Notes under the pieces: model-generated
Database searches by the model: none
The model's input: only the letters and a program-made list of their open reading frames with translations
What the model was told of the DNA's origin: nothing
Source of the DNA: Terriglobia bacterium
GTDB taxonomy: Bacteria; Acidobacteriota; Terriglobia; UBA7540
Reading direction: 5' to 3'
Length of the DNA stretch: 64,000 nucleotides
Assembly: GCA_020073545.1 (NCBI GenBank)
Contig: JAIQEZ010000003.1
Span: 1-64,000 of the forward strand
Program-made: the position numbers and the translations under genes
In this document: positions 1 to 8,700 of the stretch, piece by piece
How positions within the stretch are numbered: position 1 is the stretch's first letter
Layout: the number at the start of each line of letters is the position of its first letter

Positions 1-1
1 G

Positions 2-685
2 GTGATCGTCGAGCCGGTGGTCGGCAACATGGGATGCGTGACGCCGCGATTGGGCTTTCTGGAGAAGCTGCGGGCTCTGACCCTCGAGCATGGCACGGTT
101 CTGATTTTCGACGAAGTGATGACGGGCTTCCGCGTCGCATACGGCGGCGCCCAGCAGCTTTACAGGATCGATCCGGACATGACCACGCTCGGCAAGATCA
201 TCGGCGGCGGCCTGCCGGTGGGAGCGTACGGCGGCAAGGCGCGCCTGATGGACCTAGTGGCTCCCTCCGGACCGGTTTATCAGGCCGGGACGCTCTCCGG
301 TAATCCCCTGGCGGTGGCCGCGGGGTTGAAGACGCTCGAAATCCTGCGCCGACCGGGGCTCTACGAGCGGTTGGATTCGTTGACAGCGAAACTTGCCACG
401 GGGCTGGCCACGGGGGCCGCGCGGGAGGGTATACCCTTGACCGTGAATCGTGTGGGCTCCATGTTTACGGCTTTCTTTAGCCCGGAGCCCGTGACTGACT
501 ACACCAGCGCTAAGAAGGCGGACACGTCGGCGTATAGCCTTTTCTTCCGGCTCCTGCTGGAGGCCGGAGTCTATTTCCCACCCTCACAATTCGAGGCCGC
601 GTTTGTCTCCGCCAGCCACAGCGAAGGCGACGTGGCTGCGACTCTGCAGGCGGCAAGCTTGGCGTTCACAGGACTGCACCCTTAA
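2..685 (+). CDS. hemL: glutamate-1-semialdehyde 2,1-aminomutase, C-terminal part (5' end outside window)
   Basis: This is the C-terminal half of a class III PLP enzyme that converts glutamate-1-semialdehyde to 5-aminolevulinate, the first committed precursor of tetrapyrroles. The 227 visible residues begin inside the conserved core. They include the PLP-contacting stretch FDEVMTGFR (about residues 36-44), the Schiff-base lysine in TTLGKIIGGGLPVGAYGG (K65 of the fragment) and the GTLSGNPLA motif. Full-length HemL is about 430 residues, so roughly 200 are missing because of the window edge, not because the gene is broken. The frame is open to the first base. A second, more divergent class III aminotransferase lies at 58316-59629; this copy is closer to canonical HemL because it keeps GTLSGNP. 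Confidence 0.93.
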   Translation: MIVEPVVGNMGCVTPRLGFLEKLRALTLEHGTVLIFDEVMTGFRVAYGGAQQLYRIDPDMTTLGKIIGGGLPVGAYGGKARLMDLVAPSGPVYQAGTLSGNPLAVAAGLKTLEILRRPGLYERLDSLTAKLATGLATGAAREGIPLTVNRVGSMFTAFFSPEPVTDYTSAKKADTSAYSLFFRLLLEAGVYFPPSQFEAAFVSASHSEGDVAATLQAASLAFTGLHP

Positions 686-737
686 GACGGATGTCGGCTC
701 GCGGGGGTCATGCGAGGCCGAGTGGAGATACCTAGGG

Positions 738-765
738 GTTGAAAGTCGAAGGTTGAAGGTTGAAC
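738..765. repeat. degenerate heptamer array (4 units)
   Basis: Four 7-nt units in exact register read gttgaaa, gtcgaag, gttgaag, gttgaac. This is one of at least eight such tracts in the window, each between genes and each with its own motif. Confidence 0.75.
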
Positions 766-819
766 AGACCTGCCCCGTGCGCGCGGCTCCAACTGTAGAC
801 CCTTGAGCATCCCTTGAAC

Positions 820-855
820 ATCCTTCGCTACCCGCCGCGGTGACCTCAGGATGAC
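820..855. repeat. interspersed repeat of the GTCATCCTGAG...GAAGGAT type
   Basis: On the minus strand this reads GTCATCCTGAGG, then a GC-rich spacer, then GCGAAGGAT. A related copy is at 22146-22192. Similar sequences are dispersed in many bacterial genomes, from general knowledge. It lies between hemL and tRNA-Leu. Confidence 0.5.
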
Positions 856-893
856 ATGCTGGGGAAATCTCCCATCAAACTTCAGAAGCCAAA

Positions 894-979
894 TGCTGGA
901 GGGGGGAGTTGAACCCCCATGCCGGGTGACCGGCGGCAGATTTTGAGTCTGCTGCGTCTGCCAATTCCGCCACTCCAGC
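894..979 (-). tRNA. tRNA-Leu (CAA anticodon)
   Basis: Read on the minus strand, the acceptor stem GCTGGAG (973-979) pairs with CTCCAGC (895-901) and is followed by discriminator A. The D-arm contains TGGCAGACGC. The anticodon stem GCAGA/TCTGC encloses loop CTCAAAA, giving anticodon CAA. A long class II variable arm follows, and the T-loop GTTCAACTC is intact. CCA is not encoded. The long variable arm and the A at the discriminator position fit leucine. Confidence 0.93.
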
Positions 980-1090
980 GCACTCAGAACAATCAATTTA
1001 GCACGCGGCAAAGATTCGCTCAACCGGGAAGTGGCCAGGGTGCCTGAGGCCTGAGCTCCTCGCCGACAACCCTTCCCGCAGGCCCGCGCG

Positions 1091-1350
1091 CTCGACCCCG
1101 TGCCCCCCCGTCAGTTCCTTCACCGTTGCGACGTTGTCGGGGCCACTGGCAAGGACGTCGTCACACAAACCCAGCTCTTTGGCGAATTTCATGCGCTCTT
1201 CGACAACGTCAATGCCGATGATCCTGCTGGCGCCCAGTTTGCGGCACAGCGCTCCGCTCGCAGGCCCCGCCGGTCCGAGATCCGTGATCAGCACGGAATC
1301 GTTTCCGCTGATCCCTATCTTTTGCAGGCCTTCATAAACAGTTCCGGCTG
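1091..1350 (-). pseudogene. zinc-type (medium-chain) alcohol dehydrogenase fragment
   Basis: On the minus strand about 85 codons match the coenzyme-binding half of medium-chain dehydrogenases. They read GTVYEGLQKIG, then VLITDLGPAGPA (a degenerate GxGxxG Rossmann turn), GIDVVEERMKFAKELG and ELTGGHGVE. There is no catalytic zinc domain upstream and no C-terminal half. After GGHGVE the reading frame loses all similarity. It is therefore a remnant cut at both ends. The segment is adjacent to the fucosidase and may be a leftover of a sugar-dehydrogenase gene; that link is inference. Confidence 0.7.
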
Positions 1351-1417
1351 CTGGAAATGCGGGTGAAGCTCCATCGCGCTGCCACGGCGTCCCGAGGTCT
1401 GGCTCCGAGGTCCACCC

Positions 1418-2992
1418 TCAGGCGAAGGCGACTTTGAGCGTGATCGCATAATCCGAGGGCTTTTCCGCCGGCAACTGCACCCTCAGGCCGGTCACCTCCT
1501 GGGTCCAGGTCAGGCGGCCTGGATGGCCCAGCAGTTCCACATTCACGATCTTGCCTGGTGACTGCGGACTTGCCGTACCCAGCGCCTGCACGACAGCCTC
1601 CTTCTCCGGCCAACCCATGACCAACGCATACAACGTATCCCTCTTCGTCGTGAAACGAACGTCATCCGCGGAGAGAGGCTGGCGTTTGTTTTCGTTGAAC
1701 CCACCGCCCGGCTTCTCAGAATGCGTGCTGGGACCTTCACCATAGATTTTCCACGGTCGCGTGCCGTAGATTCCTTCGCTGTTCACTCTTATCCAGTCGG
1801 TGATCCCCGCGAGAACCTTCGACTCATCGGGGTCAAGTTGACCGCGGCTGGGCAAGGGGAAATTCAACAGCAGATTTCCGTTCTGGCTCACGATATCCAC
1901 GAGCATGTCCACCACAGTCTTCGCTGATTTGTAGCGATGCTGCTCGTACACTTCGCGGTTGTAATGCCAGTCGCCGATGCAGGTATCGGTTTGCCAGGGA
2001 GTGGGCCGGATCTGGTTCGCCAGGCCGCGCTCGAAGTCCAGCACGCAGGTCCCTACCGCGCAGTCTTCGGGCCGCTTGCTGGTGTAGACCGCTTGGGTCT
2101 TCCCGCCGTGTAACTTCGCACTCAGGTTGTAGAGGTTGGCCACCGCACTGTAGCCATAATTCTCAAAGGGCAGAGGTCCGTCGGTGTACAACAGATCCGG
2201 CTGGTAATTGTCCACGAGGTCCTTGATGCGCAGGAACCAGTGGTGCTTCCAGGAGTCGGGGATGCCGTCATCGTTCCAGCCGAACTGTTCATGATTATGG
2301 ACGTCGGCCCACTTATCGCAGCCTGTGTCGTGGTAAAGATCCGCATAGGCTGGATCGACACCGTCATAATGCACGCCCGCGAGCGCTCCTGTCTTGTCGC
2401 TTCCGTGGCTCACGGCAAACCATTTGTAGCTGATCCACAGGTGCTCGCTGACGCCGAACTTGAGTCCGTGCTTCAAGGCTGCCGTCCGCCACAGGCCCAC
2501 TACATCTTTTTGCGGTCCCACCTTGACCGCGTTCCAGCGGGTGTGCCGAGAGTTCCACAGATCGAAGTTGTCGTGGTGCACGCCCATGCTCACGAAGTAC
2601 TTTGCTCCGGCCCGTTTGTAGAGTTCCATCAAGTGATCGGGATCAAACTCGGCGGCCTTCCACATTGGACAGAGATCCTTAAAGCCAACCTTGGACGGAT
2701 GCCCGTAGCGCGCCACGTGGTAGTCGTACTGGCGGCTGCCCTGGATGTACATGTTGCGGGCATACCAATCGCCTTGCTCCACTGCGGATTGCGGTCCCCA
2801 ATGCGCCCAGATACCGAATTTGGCGTCTCGAAACCAATCGGGAACCCGGTATTGCTGAAGCGATTCTTGCGTCCCTTCAAAGGGGCCCCTGTGAATCTCG
2901 ATCCCGGTCTCGGCGCGAAGACGCCGGCCCCAAGCCAGGGCAGGCGCAACGCCCGCCAGTACCTTCATCGCAGTTCGCCTAGTAATGTCCAT
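1418..2992 (-). CDS. alpha-L-fucosidase, GH29 family, exported
   Basis: The 524-residue protein is a GH29 alpha-L-fucosidase, which releases terminal fucose from glycans with retention. The start at 2992 is chosen because GAGGGGAGG lies just upstream and translation gives MDITRRTAMKVLAG, a twin-arginine-like signal; the open frame extends further upstream without signal-peptide character. GH29 landmarks are KFGIWAHWGPQSA (about residues 58-70), GVHHDNFDLWNSRHTRWN (137-154) and LLYTDGPLPF, where D271 is the expected nucleophile. The C-terminal domain is a beta-sandwich ending in ITLKV. The acid/base residue is not conserved in this family and was not assigned. The protein probably acts in the periplasm or outside the cell. 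With the GH36 and GH31 genes downstream it suggests a glycan-degrading capacity. Confidence 0.92.
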   Translation of the reverse strand: MDITRRTAMKVLAGVAPALAWGRRLRAETGIEIHRGPFEGTQESLQQYRVPDWFRDAKFGIWAHWGPQSAVEQGDWYARNMYIQGSRQYDYHVARYGHPSKVGFKDLCPMWKAAEFDPDHLMELYKRAGAKYFVSMGVHHDNFDLWNSRHTRWNAVKVGPQKDVVGLWRTAALKHGLKFGVSEHLWISYKWFAVSHGSDKTGALAGVHYDGVDPAYADLYHDTGCDKWADVHNHEQFGWNDDGIPDSWKHHWFLRIKDLVDNYQPDLLYTDGPLPFENYGYSAVANLYNLSAKLHGGKTQAVYTSKRPEDCAVGTCVLDFERGLANQIRPTPWQTDTCIGDWHYNREVYEQHRYKSAKTVVDMLVDIVSQNGNLLLNFPLPSRGQLDPDESKVLAGITDWIRVNSEGIYGTRPWKIYGEGPSTHSEKPGGGFNENKRQPLSADDVRFTTKRDTLYALVMGWPEKEAVVQALGTASPQSPGKIVNVELLGHPGRLTWTQEVTGLRVQLPAEKPSDYAITLKVAFA

Positions 2993-3174
2993 GCTGTGCC
3001 TCCCCTCGCTTCCAGAGAATCCCGACCTCTTATCGGAGTGTCCTTTCGCGAAGATCGAAAAAATGCGGTTTGTTCTTCGGACTTCCACGCCGGCCTATCG
3101 TCGGGTTCATGTGCACTGTGTCCTGATCCGAGTCAATCACTGTAATTTAACACGATAATCCTTTCCCGCCACGA

Positions 3175-3279
3175 AGTGCCGTTCCAACTTGTCTTACCTG
3201 ACCTTCCTACGAAGGGCCAGCTTTCGAGCCGCGCAAGATGAGGGCGCCGCAGATAGGGGGATTAAGTTGGGACGGCACT
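3175..3279. mobile_element. MITE-like element, copy A (105 bp)
   Basis: The element is bounded by inverted termini AGTGCCGTTCCAACTT (3175-3190) and AAGTTGGGACGGCACT (3264-3279), which match at 15 of 16 positions. Its length equals copy B (49478-49582) exactly, and copy C (42293-42396) is one base shorter. The interior is unrelated to the other copies. The right end is followed by A, giving a CACTA end; the left neighbour is A instead of the T seen in copies B and C. There is no room for a transposase. Confidence 0.7.
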
Positions 3280-3832
3280 AACATGACTCGGTCATCAAGT
3301 GGGAGGACCCCTCGCGTGACAGCCATCCGATCATGCGATTGAAAGGTGCCAGCTTCCGAGATGCCGACTGTACGTCCGGTTGTACGCGGGTCGGGCTTCG
3401 CAAGCCCAAGTTCAGGATAGGCCGTCCTCAGGCACAATCCCTTCCGGGCAGGGGCTCTCCTTTCACCCGGATTGCTCAGCCTAGTGGCATAAACGTGCAA
3501 GTGCTTTTGTTGCATTCGCAGTCGGATGTCCGCAGGGCAAGCCCTAGGGCGACAGACATGGTTCGTTATGTCCTCCAGCTTTTCGAGGCCCCAGAATGGA
3601 ATTTTCGCGGAGACCCCTTGGGGTTGTCCGGACACACCCCGAGGAAACGTGGAATTGGAGCATTCCGAAACGAAGCGAGCAGGTGTATACTGCCGAGTAC
3701 AGGGGTTCCCCGTCGGGGAACCCGGGAATGAAACGTAGCCCCTCATGGTACCTGCGTACTATTGCGTGCAGTACTAAGGCACCCCACAATGGCCATGGAA
3801 GTGTGCGGGGTGATGGCTTCTTAAGAGAAACC
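3280..3832. other. intergenic stretch without recognisable gene
   Basis: Open frames exist on both strands here, up to about 180 codons, but none shows a protein family, a good ribosome-binding site or a plausible signal. The stretch separates the fucosidase from the pilin operon. It contains the local palindrome GGGGTTCCCCGTCGGGGAACCC near 3710. Confidence 0.5.
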
Positions 3833-3905
3833 CGGCTCGCGGCAAAACCCCAGGTTCTGCAGCATTCACCGCTGGCCGCAAAGTGAGATCCTCTACGAGG
3901 AGGCT
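3833..3905 (+). promoter_or_regulatory. possible structured leader (GEMM/c-di-GMP-riboswitch-like) before the pilin operon
   Basis: Directly upstream of the first pilin gene are CGGCAAAACC (about 3840-3849) and CCGCAAAG (3876-3883), flanking a CCAG...CTGG hairpin. They resemble the GGCAAA...GCAAAG core of GEMM-class riboswitches, which are known to precede pilin genes in some bacteria. A second hairpin, CCTC-TAC-GAGG (3890-3900), overlaps the GAGGAGG ribosome-binding site and could hide it. The second long stem and receptor of canonical GEMM-I are not obvious, so this remains a candidate only. Confidence 0.3.
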
Positions 3906-3914
3906 GCCCTGACT

Positions 3915-4385
3915 ATGAAGCGACGCACAACCGCAGGTTTCTCGCTCATCGAAGCCCTGGTGGTCGTCTCCATCATCTGCGTCCTGGCCGCGATCGCGAT
4001 ACCCATGTCCTCGAGCGCCGTGAGAACTTACCGGCTCTCGGCCGCCGTGGCCGCGACCGCGGGAGCCATCCAGACGACTCGCTACCAGGCGATCATGCAC
4101 GGCTATCAATATCAACTCACCCTCACTTCCTCGACCTTATCGTATCAGGTTTACAGCATGGTCCCGCCGGCGACGACTTTCTCTGCGGTCGGCACGGCGG
4201 TTCCCATTTCCAGGCCGGGTGACGTAACCATTGGCCGAACAGTCACTTATCAGTTCAAGGCCGACGGCACGGTCACGGAGACCTCAACCCCTCCTAACAT
4301 GGTTTTTTCGATTGCGAATTCGGTTGGGAGGTCGAATACCATTACTGTTTCGAGGGTCGGAAATGTTTCAGTTACTACGCCGTAA
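3915..4385 (+). CDS. prepilin-type protein, FimT/GspH family (minor pilin)
   Basis: The 156-residue protein has a type III (prepilin) signal, MKRRTTAG then FSLIEALVV. Cleavage is expected after G8, with the mature Glu5 at E13, followed by a hydrophobic helix of about 20 residues (SIICVLAAIAIPMSSSAV). The rest is a small beta-rich globular domain as in GspH/FimT pseudopilins. It is the first gene of a four-gene minor-pilin cluster. Its 3' end overlaps the next gene by 23 nt. GAGGAGG lies 11 nt before the ATG. Minor pilins of this type prime pilus assembly with PilV, PilW and PilX-like partners, all present downstream. Confidence 0.87.
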   Translation: MKRRTTAGFSLIEALVVVSIICVLAAIAIPMSSSAVRTYRLSAAVAATAGAIQTTRYQAIMHGYQYQLTLTSSTLSYQVYSMVPPATTFSAVGTAVPISRPGDVTIGRTVTYQFKADGTVTETSTPPNMVFSIANSVGRSNTITVSRVGNVSVTTP

Positions 4386-4983
4386 GAACGCGGATGTGGA
4401 AAAAGGCTTCACGCTGATGGAGGTCATGGTAGCGATCGTGATTCTCACCATCGGCCTGATGGCCACGGCTCTACTGATGGCGAATGTGTACAAAAACACG
4501 GTGCGCTCCCGATACGTGGCGACGGCGGCAGCCCTGGCGTCCGAGAAACTCGAGGATCTGAACCGCTTTGCCGACTCGGACAAACGTGGCAGCCTTGCGG
4601 GTGGCAGTCTAACCGCGGATCTTGGTCCCTTGAATGCGACGTGGAACGGCACGCCGGTTTCGGTCGACTACTACGACTCGGTGACCTTGAACAACTCCAA
4701 CGGCGCCATGAATGAAACTTACGAAATCGTGGCCGCCGATGGGACGACTGAGTACGTAACGCAGACCTTTACAGCCGATGGTCTTTTGCACTGGGACAGC
4801 ACCAACGGCCTCGCCAGTGCACCCTCTACCGCCGCCCCCACCGGCATAACGTTCAAGCGGCGGTGGGTGATTGAACAGGATACGCCGGTCACGGGAGTTC
4901 ATATGATCACGGTATTGGTCACGCTCATGGACAGTACGGTCCAGCCTCCCGTAACCTTCCAAATGAGCATGGTGCGACCATGA
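4363..4983 (+). CDS. type IV pilus modification/minor pilin, PilV type
   Basis: The 206-residue protein starts MFQLLRRKNADVEKG then FTLMEVMVAIVILTIG. This is a prepilin leader of 15 residues cleaved after G15, with Glu5 at E20. The open frame extends further upstream, but ATG 4363 gives the leader and lies inside the end of the preceding gene, a typical coupled start. After the hydrophobic helix, ASEKLEDLNRFAD fits the PilV/GspI-like N-terminal region. The C-terminal part (RRWVIEQDTPVTGVHMITVLVTL) forms the usual beta-sheet domain. It overlaps the following gene by ATGA. Confidence 0.85.
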   Translation: MFQLLRRKNADVEKGFTLMEVMVAIVILTIGLMATALLMANVYKNTVRSRYVATAAALASEKLEDLNRFADSDKRGSLAGGSLTADLGPLNATWNGTPVSVDYYDSVTLNNSNGAMNETYEIVAADGTTEYVTQTFTADGLLHWDSTNGLASAPSTAAPTGITFKRRWVIEQDTPVTGVHMITVLVTLMDSTVQPPVTFQMSMVRP

Positions 4984-6092
4984 CCAGAAAACCCGTTCAT
5001 TCTCGAGGCACTCTGCGCCCTGCCAACGCCCGCGGCTTTTCGCTCCTCGAGCTGCTGGTGGCCATGGCCGTCTTTTTGATCGTCAGTGGGGCCTCTTTCA
5101 CGCTTTTTCAGCGTCACCAAGCTCTCCTGAGCCAGGAGCAAGGGCTGGCCGGATTGAATATCGGTCTGCGCAATGCCCTGACACAAATTCAGATGGATGC
5201 GGTTAATGCCGCAAACGGACTGGTTGTGGGCGCCTACGTTCCGGCCTGGCCCGTGGGCGTGACGATTGTCAATCAAAATCCCGGCGTCGCCTGCAATGAC
5301 GCCACGACATTCCAATACACCTCCACCTGCTTTGATTCGCTCAACATTATTCTGGCGGACCCCCAGACTCCCACCTGCAACCTTTCCGCAGACCTCAACA
5401 CCTATAACGCCAGCACAGTTAATGTAATCCCCTCAACGGGCGCCAGCACCTCCAACACGTATGCCAGCAACTTCAAGACCGGGGATACGCTTCTGACGGT
5501 AAATGCCAACGGCACACCCTTTACGACCGTAACTCTGACGGCCAATGGCACAGCCCCCACCAACTCGTATATCACGCTCAGTTTTACGAAGACCAATTCT
5601 ACGGGTATTAACCCCCAGGACGCTGTCTCCCCCCCTCCCCCCAACGGGCTAATGATTACGACCCATGCCAATGCGACCGATTTGGGCGTTCAGTATTATA
5701 AGAATAATCCCACCACCGACTGGGTAATCCGCTTGGCGCCAATCAGCTATTATGTGGACACGACAGATCCCAACGATCCCAAACTGATGCGCAAAGTTGG
5801 CGGGGGGACCGCTGATGTCGTGATGGAGCAGGTTGTGAGCTTTAAGGTGGGGGCGGCCTTGGTGAACGACTGGACGGACAACTATTATTACAACGCCTCC
5901 GCCGCCAGCAACGCCCTAGGCGGCTACGCCAGTGATTTCACACAGATTCGATCCATTCGCATAACCCTGATGGCGCGTACGACACCTAACGGCACTCTTC
6001 CTTACCGGAATCTATTTGATGGCGGGCCCTACCAGGTCCTGGGGGGGTCGGTTGTTGTGAACCCAAGGAACCTGTCGATGAACGACCAATGA
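4980..6092 (+). CDS. minor pilin, PilW type
   Basis: The 370-residue protein has a leader of 19 residues ending in NARG, then FSLLELLVAMAVFLIVSGA. The processing site is after G19 and Glu5 is E24. The large C-terminal part is beta-rich and Asn/Thr-rich. It contains YYVDTTDPNDPKLMRKVGGG, a strand pair typical of PilW-like pilins that report on donor base pairs of the pilus tip. Translation is coupled to the upstream gene (ATGA at 4980-4983), and the next gene starts within a few bases of its stop. It is therefore almost certainly part of the same mRNA. Confidence 0.85.
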   Translation: MTRKPVHSRGTLRPANARGFSLLELLVAMAVFLIVSGASFTLFQRHQALLSQEQGLAGLNIGLRNALTQIQMDAVNAANGLVVGAYVPAWPVGVTIVNQNPGVACNDATTFQYTSTCFDSLNIILADPQTPTCNLSADLNTYNASTVNVIPSTGASTSNTYASNFKTGDTLLTVNANGTPFTTVTLTANGTAPTNSYITLSFTKTNSTGINPQDAVSPPPPNGLMITTHANATDLGVQYYKNNPTTDWVIRLAPISYYVDTTDPNDPKLMRKVGGGTADVVMEQVVSFKVGAALVNDWTDNYYYNASAASNALGGYASDFTQIRSIRITLMARTTPNGTLPYRNLFDGGPYQVLGGSVVVNPRNLSMNDQ

Positions 6093-6100
6093 GGTGTGAT

Positions 6101-8389
6101 ATGAGAAGCCAACCTTGTCGCCATTGCTCCTCCCCGCAGGATTCAGGGGTTGCGGCGGCGCCGCCTCCAGGCCAGGGAAGATCCAATGACCATGGTGTCG
6201 CGCTGATCATTACTCTATTGTTGCTGTTCTTGCTCTCGGTGATCGGTCTGGCTGCGGTCTTGTCCAGCAGCTCCGATCTGATGATCAACGGCTACTACAA
6301 GAATTACCGCGGCTCTTTCTACGCCGCCGATGCAGGGTTGAACATCGCCCGGCAGGAGATCTACAACTATTTCCAGAACAACAGCCCCGCGAGTTGGCCC
6401 ACAGACCAAAACACGGCCAACGCGTCGGGTAGCGCGTTGGGTATCAGTGCCACCTCCAATATCACCAGCACGTACGGCACCGGCTATTCGCTCAACAGTC
6501 ATGGGCAAGCGGGTGGTTCCGTGCCCGCGAGTTTCCAGATCACCAACGCAAGCGTTACGTCCGCCACGGTCACACCAACTGGAACGAGCGGGAATTACAC
6601 CAAGTGGACGTACGTATACACCTATTCTTTAACCTCGGTGGGCAGCTCCCTGGGTAGCGCGACGGCCACAATCAAGGAAAACGGCACCATTACGGTGAAT
6701 GTCACCCAGGGATCGGGCACCACGGTCAATACCGTTAGCTTTTCTGCCTTTGGCGCCTTCATCGACAGCTTCACCGTCTGTCAAGGCCCCTTGGTTCAAG
6801 GCTATTTGACGGGGCCCATGTATGCGAAGGGAGAATGGAACTTGGGGTACGGCAGTCCGGGCTATACCTTTACCGATGTTGTCTCCCAGACTGATTCCAA
6901 GTTCAGCTACTACGACTCGCGCGGCAATTGCGCGCAGAGCGCCTCGGTGCCCTACGGCAACGTCAGGCCGTCTTTCCAGTCCGGCTACGCCCTCGGCGTA
7001 ACGCCCATTACCCTACCCACAAATACCTACAGCCAAAAGTGGGCGGTTCTGGATGGAAAGGGATGCGGTGAGGACGCATCGTATCCCTGCGGGAGCGATC
7101 CCACTGGCCAACATACTCCCCAGGTGACGGCCCAGGAGATGGTGAATCACAATATGCAGAACGTTTCACAGCAGCCCTATGCCACCGGATCGCCTCTGAC
7201 GCCGGCCACCTCCGGAGTCTACCTCCCCTACACCTGTTCCAGTGGCACTTGCTCCCTCAATAGCGGTGCGGGGGGAATCTACGTGGAGGGCAGCGGCTCT
7301 GGGGTGACCACCAGCGTGACCATGTCCACGACTACGGGAGCGGGCGGTTCCTCGAACCCATCAGGACAGGTTTTCACCATTGCGCAGACGACCAGTTCGA
7401 CGATGGGCTCGCCGGTGGTCAGCCCAACAGGGAGCACGACCTGCACATACCGCAGCTGGAATAACACGACGAAGTGTACGCAAAACTACCAGCAGGTAAC
7501 GACCACGACGACGCCCACCACCTTCACCACCGTCACCGTTGATCCGGTGGCCGCAGCGACTACGGTGTCCGCCTATACCTCAAACGCCAACGCCACCGTA
7601 ACCGCCAACGCCAGCTCGTCTTGTACGGTGTCGGGTACGGGGAGTTGTTCGCCATCTCAGCCGAGTAGTTTTTCTGGGGGCACCGAGGTTGACTCCACTA
7701 CCAATGGCGCAGCCACGACCTTGAGTTTGATCGGAGTTCCTAAGAACTTGGTGACCACGCCTACGCCTGCGACGATGCTCTATGTGAACGGCGATGTGAG
7801 CCTCAGCGGCCCTAGCTCGGGCGCGGCTATCCAGGACAACAGCATGGTCACAGTTACCGCCAACGGGGACATAACGCAGACGGGCAATATCCTCTACGCT
7901 ACGAAGCCGGTGACGACCAGCGCAAACCAGAATGTCCCCGGAAGCAGTCCGGCCTGCTGTAGTGGCACTCCGGCCGATACGCTGATTCCGCAGTATCAGA
8001 ACATGAACCAGGTTCTCGGGATCTTCACGGCCACTGGCAACTTCATTCTTAGCCCCACCCATAGTGGTGATGACATCGAGACGGACGCCAGCGTCGCCAT
8101 GATTTCGTTACCGGGCGAAACCAATACCGACATCGGGCACATGGCCACCGGAAACTCCGTGGGGAAGTGGACCAACATTGGCGGCCGCATTGAAAACCGC
8201 GCTCACAGCGTCAACATGAACACTTCGAATATTTACTTTGACCGCCGGTTCAGCGCGCGCTCCAACTTTGCGCCGCCGTGGTTCCCCTCGACCTCGGTGT
8301 CTCAGAACATACTCGCCAGCACCCTTACTGTTAATTCGCAGCCGAGCCCCCCCTCCCGCACGTCTTGGCGGTACCAGGCGGGGCAGTGA
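6101..8389 (+). CDS. PilX-like minor pilin with very long Ser/Thr-rich C-terminal region
   Basis: The N-terminal region carries GVALIITLLLLFLLSVIG followed by LMINGYYKNYRGSFYAADAG, the PilX N-terminal signature, in which the mature helix lacks the canonical FTLIE motif. ATG 6101 is preferred over 6089 because GAGGTG lies just upstream. The protein is about 762 residues, far longer than proteobacterial PilX (about 170-200). Residues from about 60 to the end are Ser/Thr/Gly/Asn-rich beta repeats with scattered cysteines, which suggests an exposed adhesin-like domain displayed at a pilus tip. No PilY1 gene is visible here; this long PilX could supply part of that role, which is inference. Confidence 0.82.
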   Translation: MRSQPCRHCSSPQDSGVAAAPPPGQGRSNDHGVALIITLLLLFLLSVIGLAAVLSSSSDLMINGYYKNYRGSFYAADAGLNIARQEIYNYFQNNSPASWPTDQNTANASGSALGISATSNITSTYGTGYSLNSHGQAGGSVPASFQITNASVTSATVTPTGTSGNYTKWTYVYTYSLTSVGSSLGSATATIKENGTITVNVTQGSGTTVNTVSFSAFGAFIDSFTVCQGPLVQGYLTGPMYAKGEWNLGYGSPGYTFTDVVSQTDSKFSYYDSRGNCAQSASVPYGNVRPSFQSGYALGVTPITLPTNTYSQKWAVLDGKGCGEDASYPCGSDPTGQHTPQVTAQEMVNHNMQNVSQQPYATGSPLTPATSGVYLPYTCSSGTCSLNSGAGGIYVEGSGSGVTTSVTMSTTTGAGGSSNPSGQVFTIAQTTSSTMGSPVVSPTGSTTCTYRSWNNTTKCTQNYQQVTTTTTPTTFTTVTVDPVAAATTVSAYTSNANATVTANASSSCTVSGTGSCSPSQPSSFSGGTEVDSTTNGAATTLSLIGVPKNLVTTPTPATMLYVNGDVSLSGPSSGAAIQDNSMVTVTANGDITQTGNILYATKPVTTSANQNVPGSSPACCSGTPADTLIPQYQNMNQVLGIFTATGNFILSPTHSGDDIETDASVAMISLPGETNTDIGHMATGNSVGKWTNIGGRIENRAHSVNMNTSNIYFDRRFSARSNFAPPWFPSTSVSQNILASTLTVNSQPSPPSRTSWRYQAGQ

Positions 8390-8492
8390 TCCTGAGTGGC
8401 GCCCCGGCTACGCTGCCGGGACGCATGACGATTGCGTTGACCCTTGAACTCGCAGCTTTTTGCGCGCCGGGACCGCCTCCATTATTCCGGTG

Positions 8493-8700
8493 GTAGTGTC
8501 CTAATTTGAGAAACTTCGCTCAAGGGAGTTGGCTAGGGGGGCGGAGCTTGAGCTCCGACATGATCGGCCGGCGCCCAGTCGGCGGCTTTAGCCTCTGAAG
8601 CTTCGGGGCCTAAAGGCCCCGTTTGGAGTCTTGGCTATCGTCGGACCTGAAGGTCCGACCCGCTGTGTCGAATTCACTCCGCCAAATTAGGGCGGCATTC
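8493..8700. repeat. composite palindrome cluster flanked by CCTAATTTG inverted repeat
   Basis: An outer 9-bp inverted repeat, CCTAATTTG (8500-8508) and CAAATTAGG (8683-8691), encloses four palindromes. They are CGGAGC-TTGA-GCTCCG (about 8542-8557), GGC-TTTA-GCC (8584-8593), CGGGGCC-TAAA-GGCCCCG (8604-8621) and GTCGGACC-TGAA-GGTCCGAC (8640-8659). The stems differ but every centre is T-N-A-A or its complement. The rest of the 8390-8934 gap shows no gene. Confidence 0.75.

Noticed and set aside
2240..3145. 301-codon open frame antisense to the fucosidase
   Set aside because: No ribosome-binding site or domain; the GH29 gene explains the region.
3207..3746. possible genes between the fucosidase and the pilins
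   Set aside because: Overlapping frames on both strands, none with family similarity or start signals.
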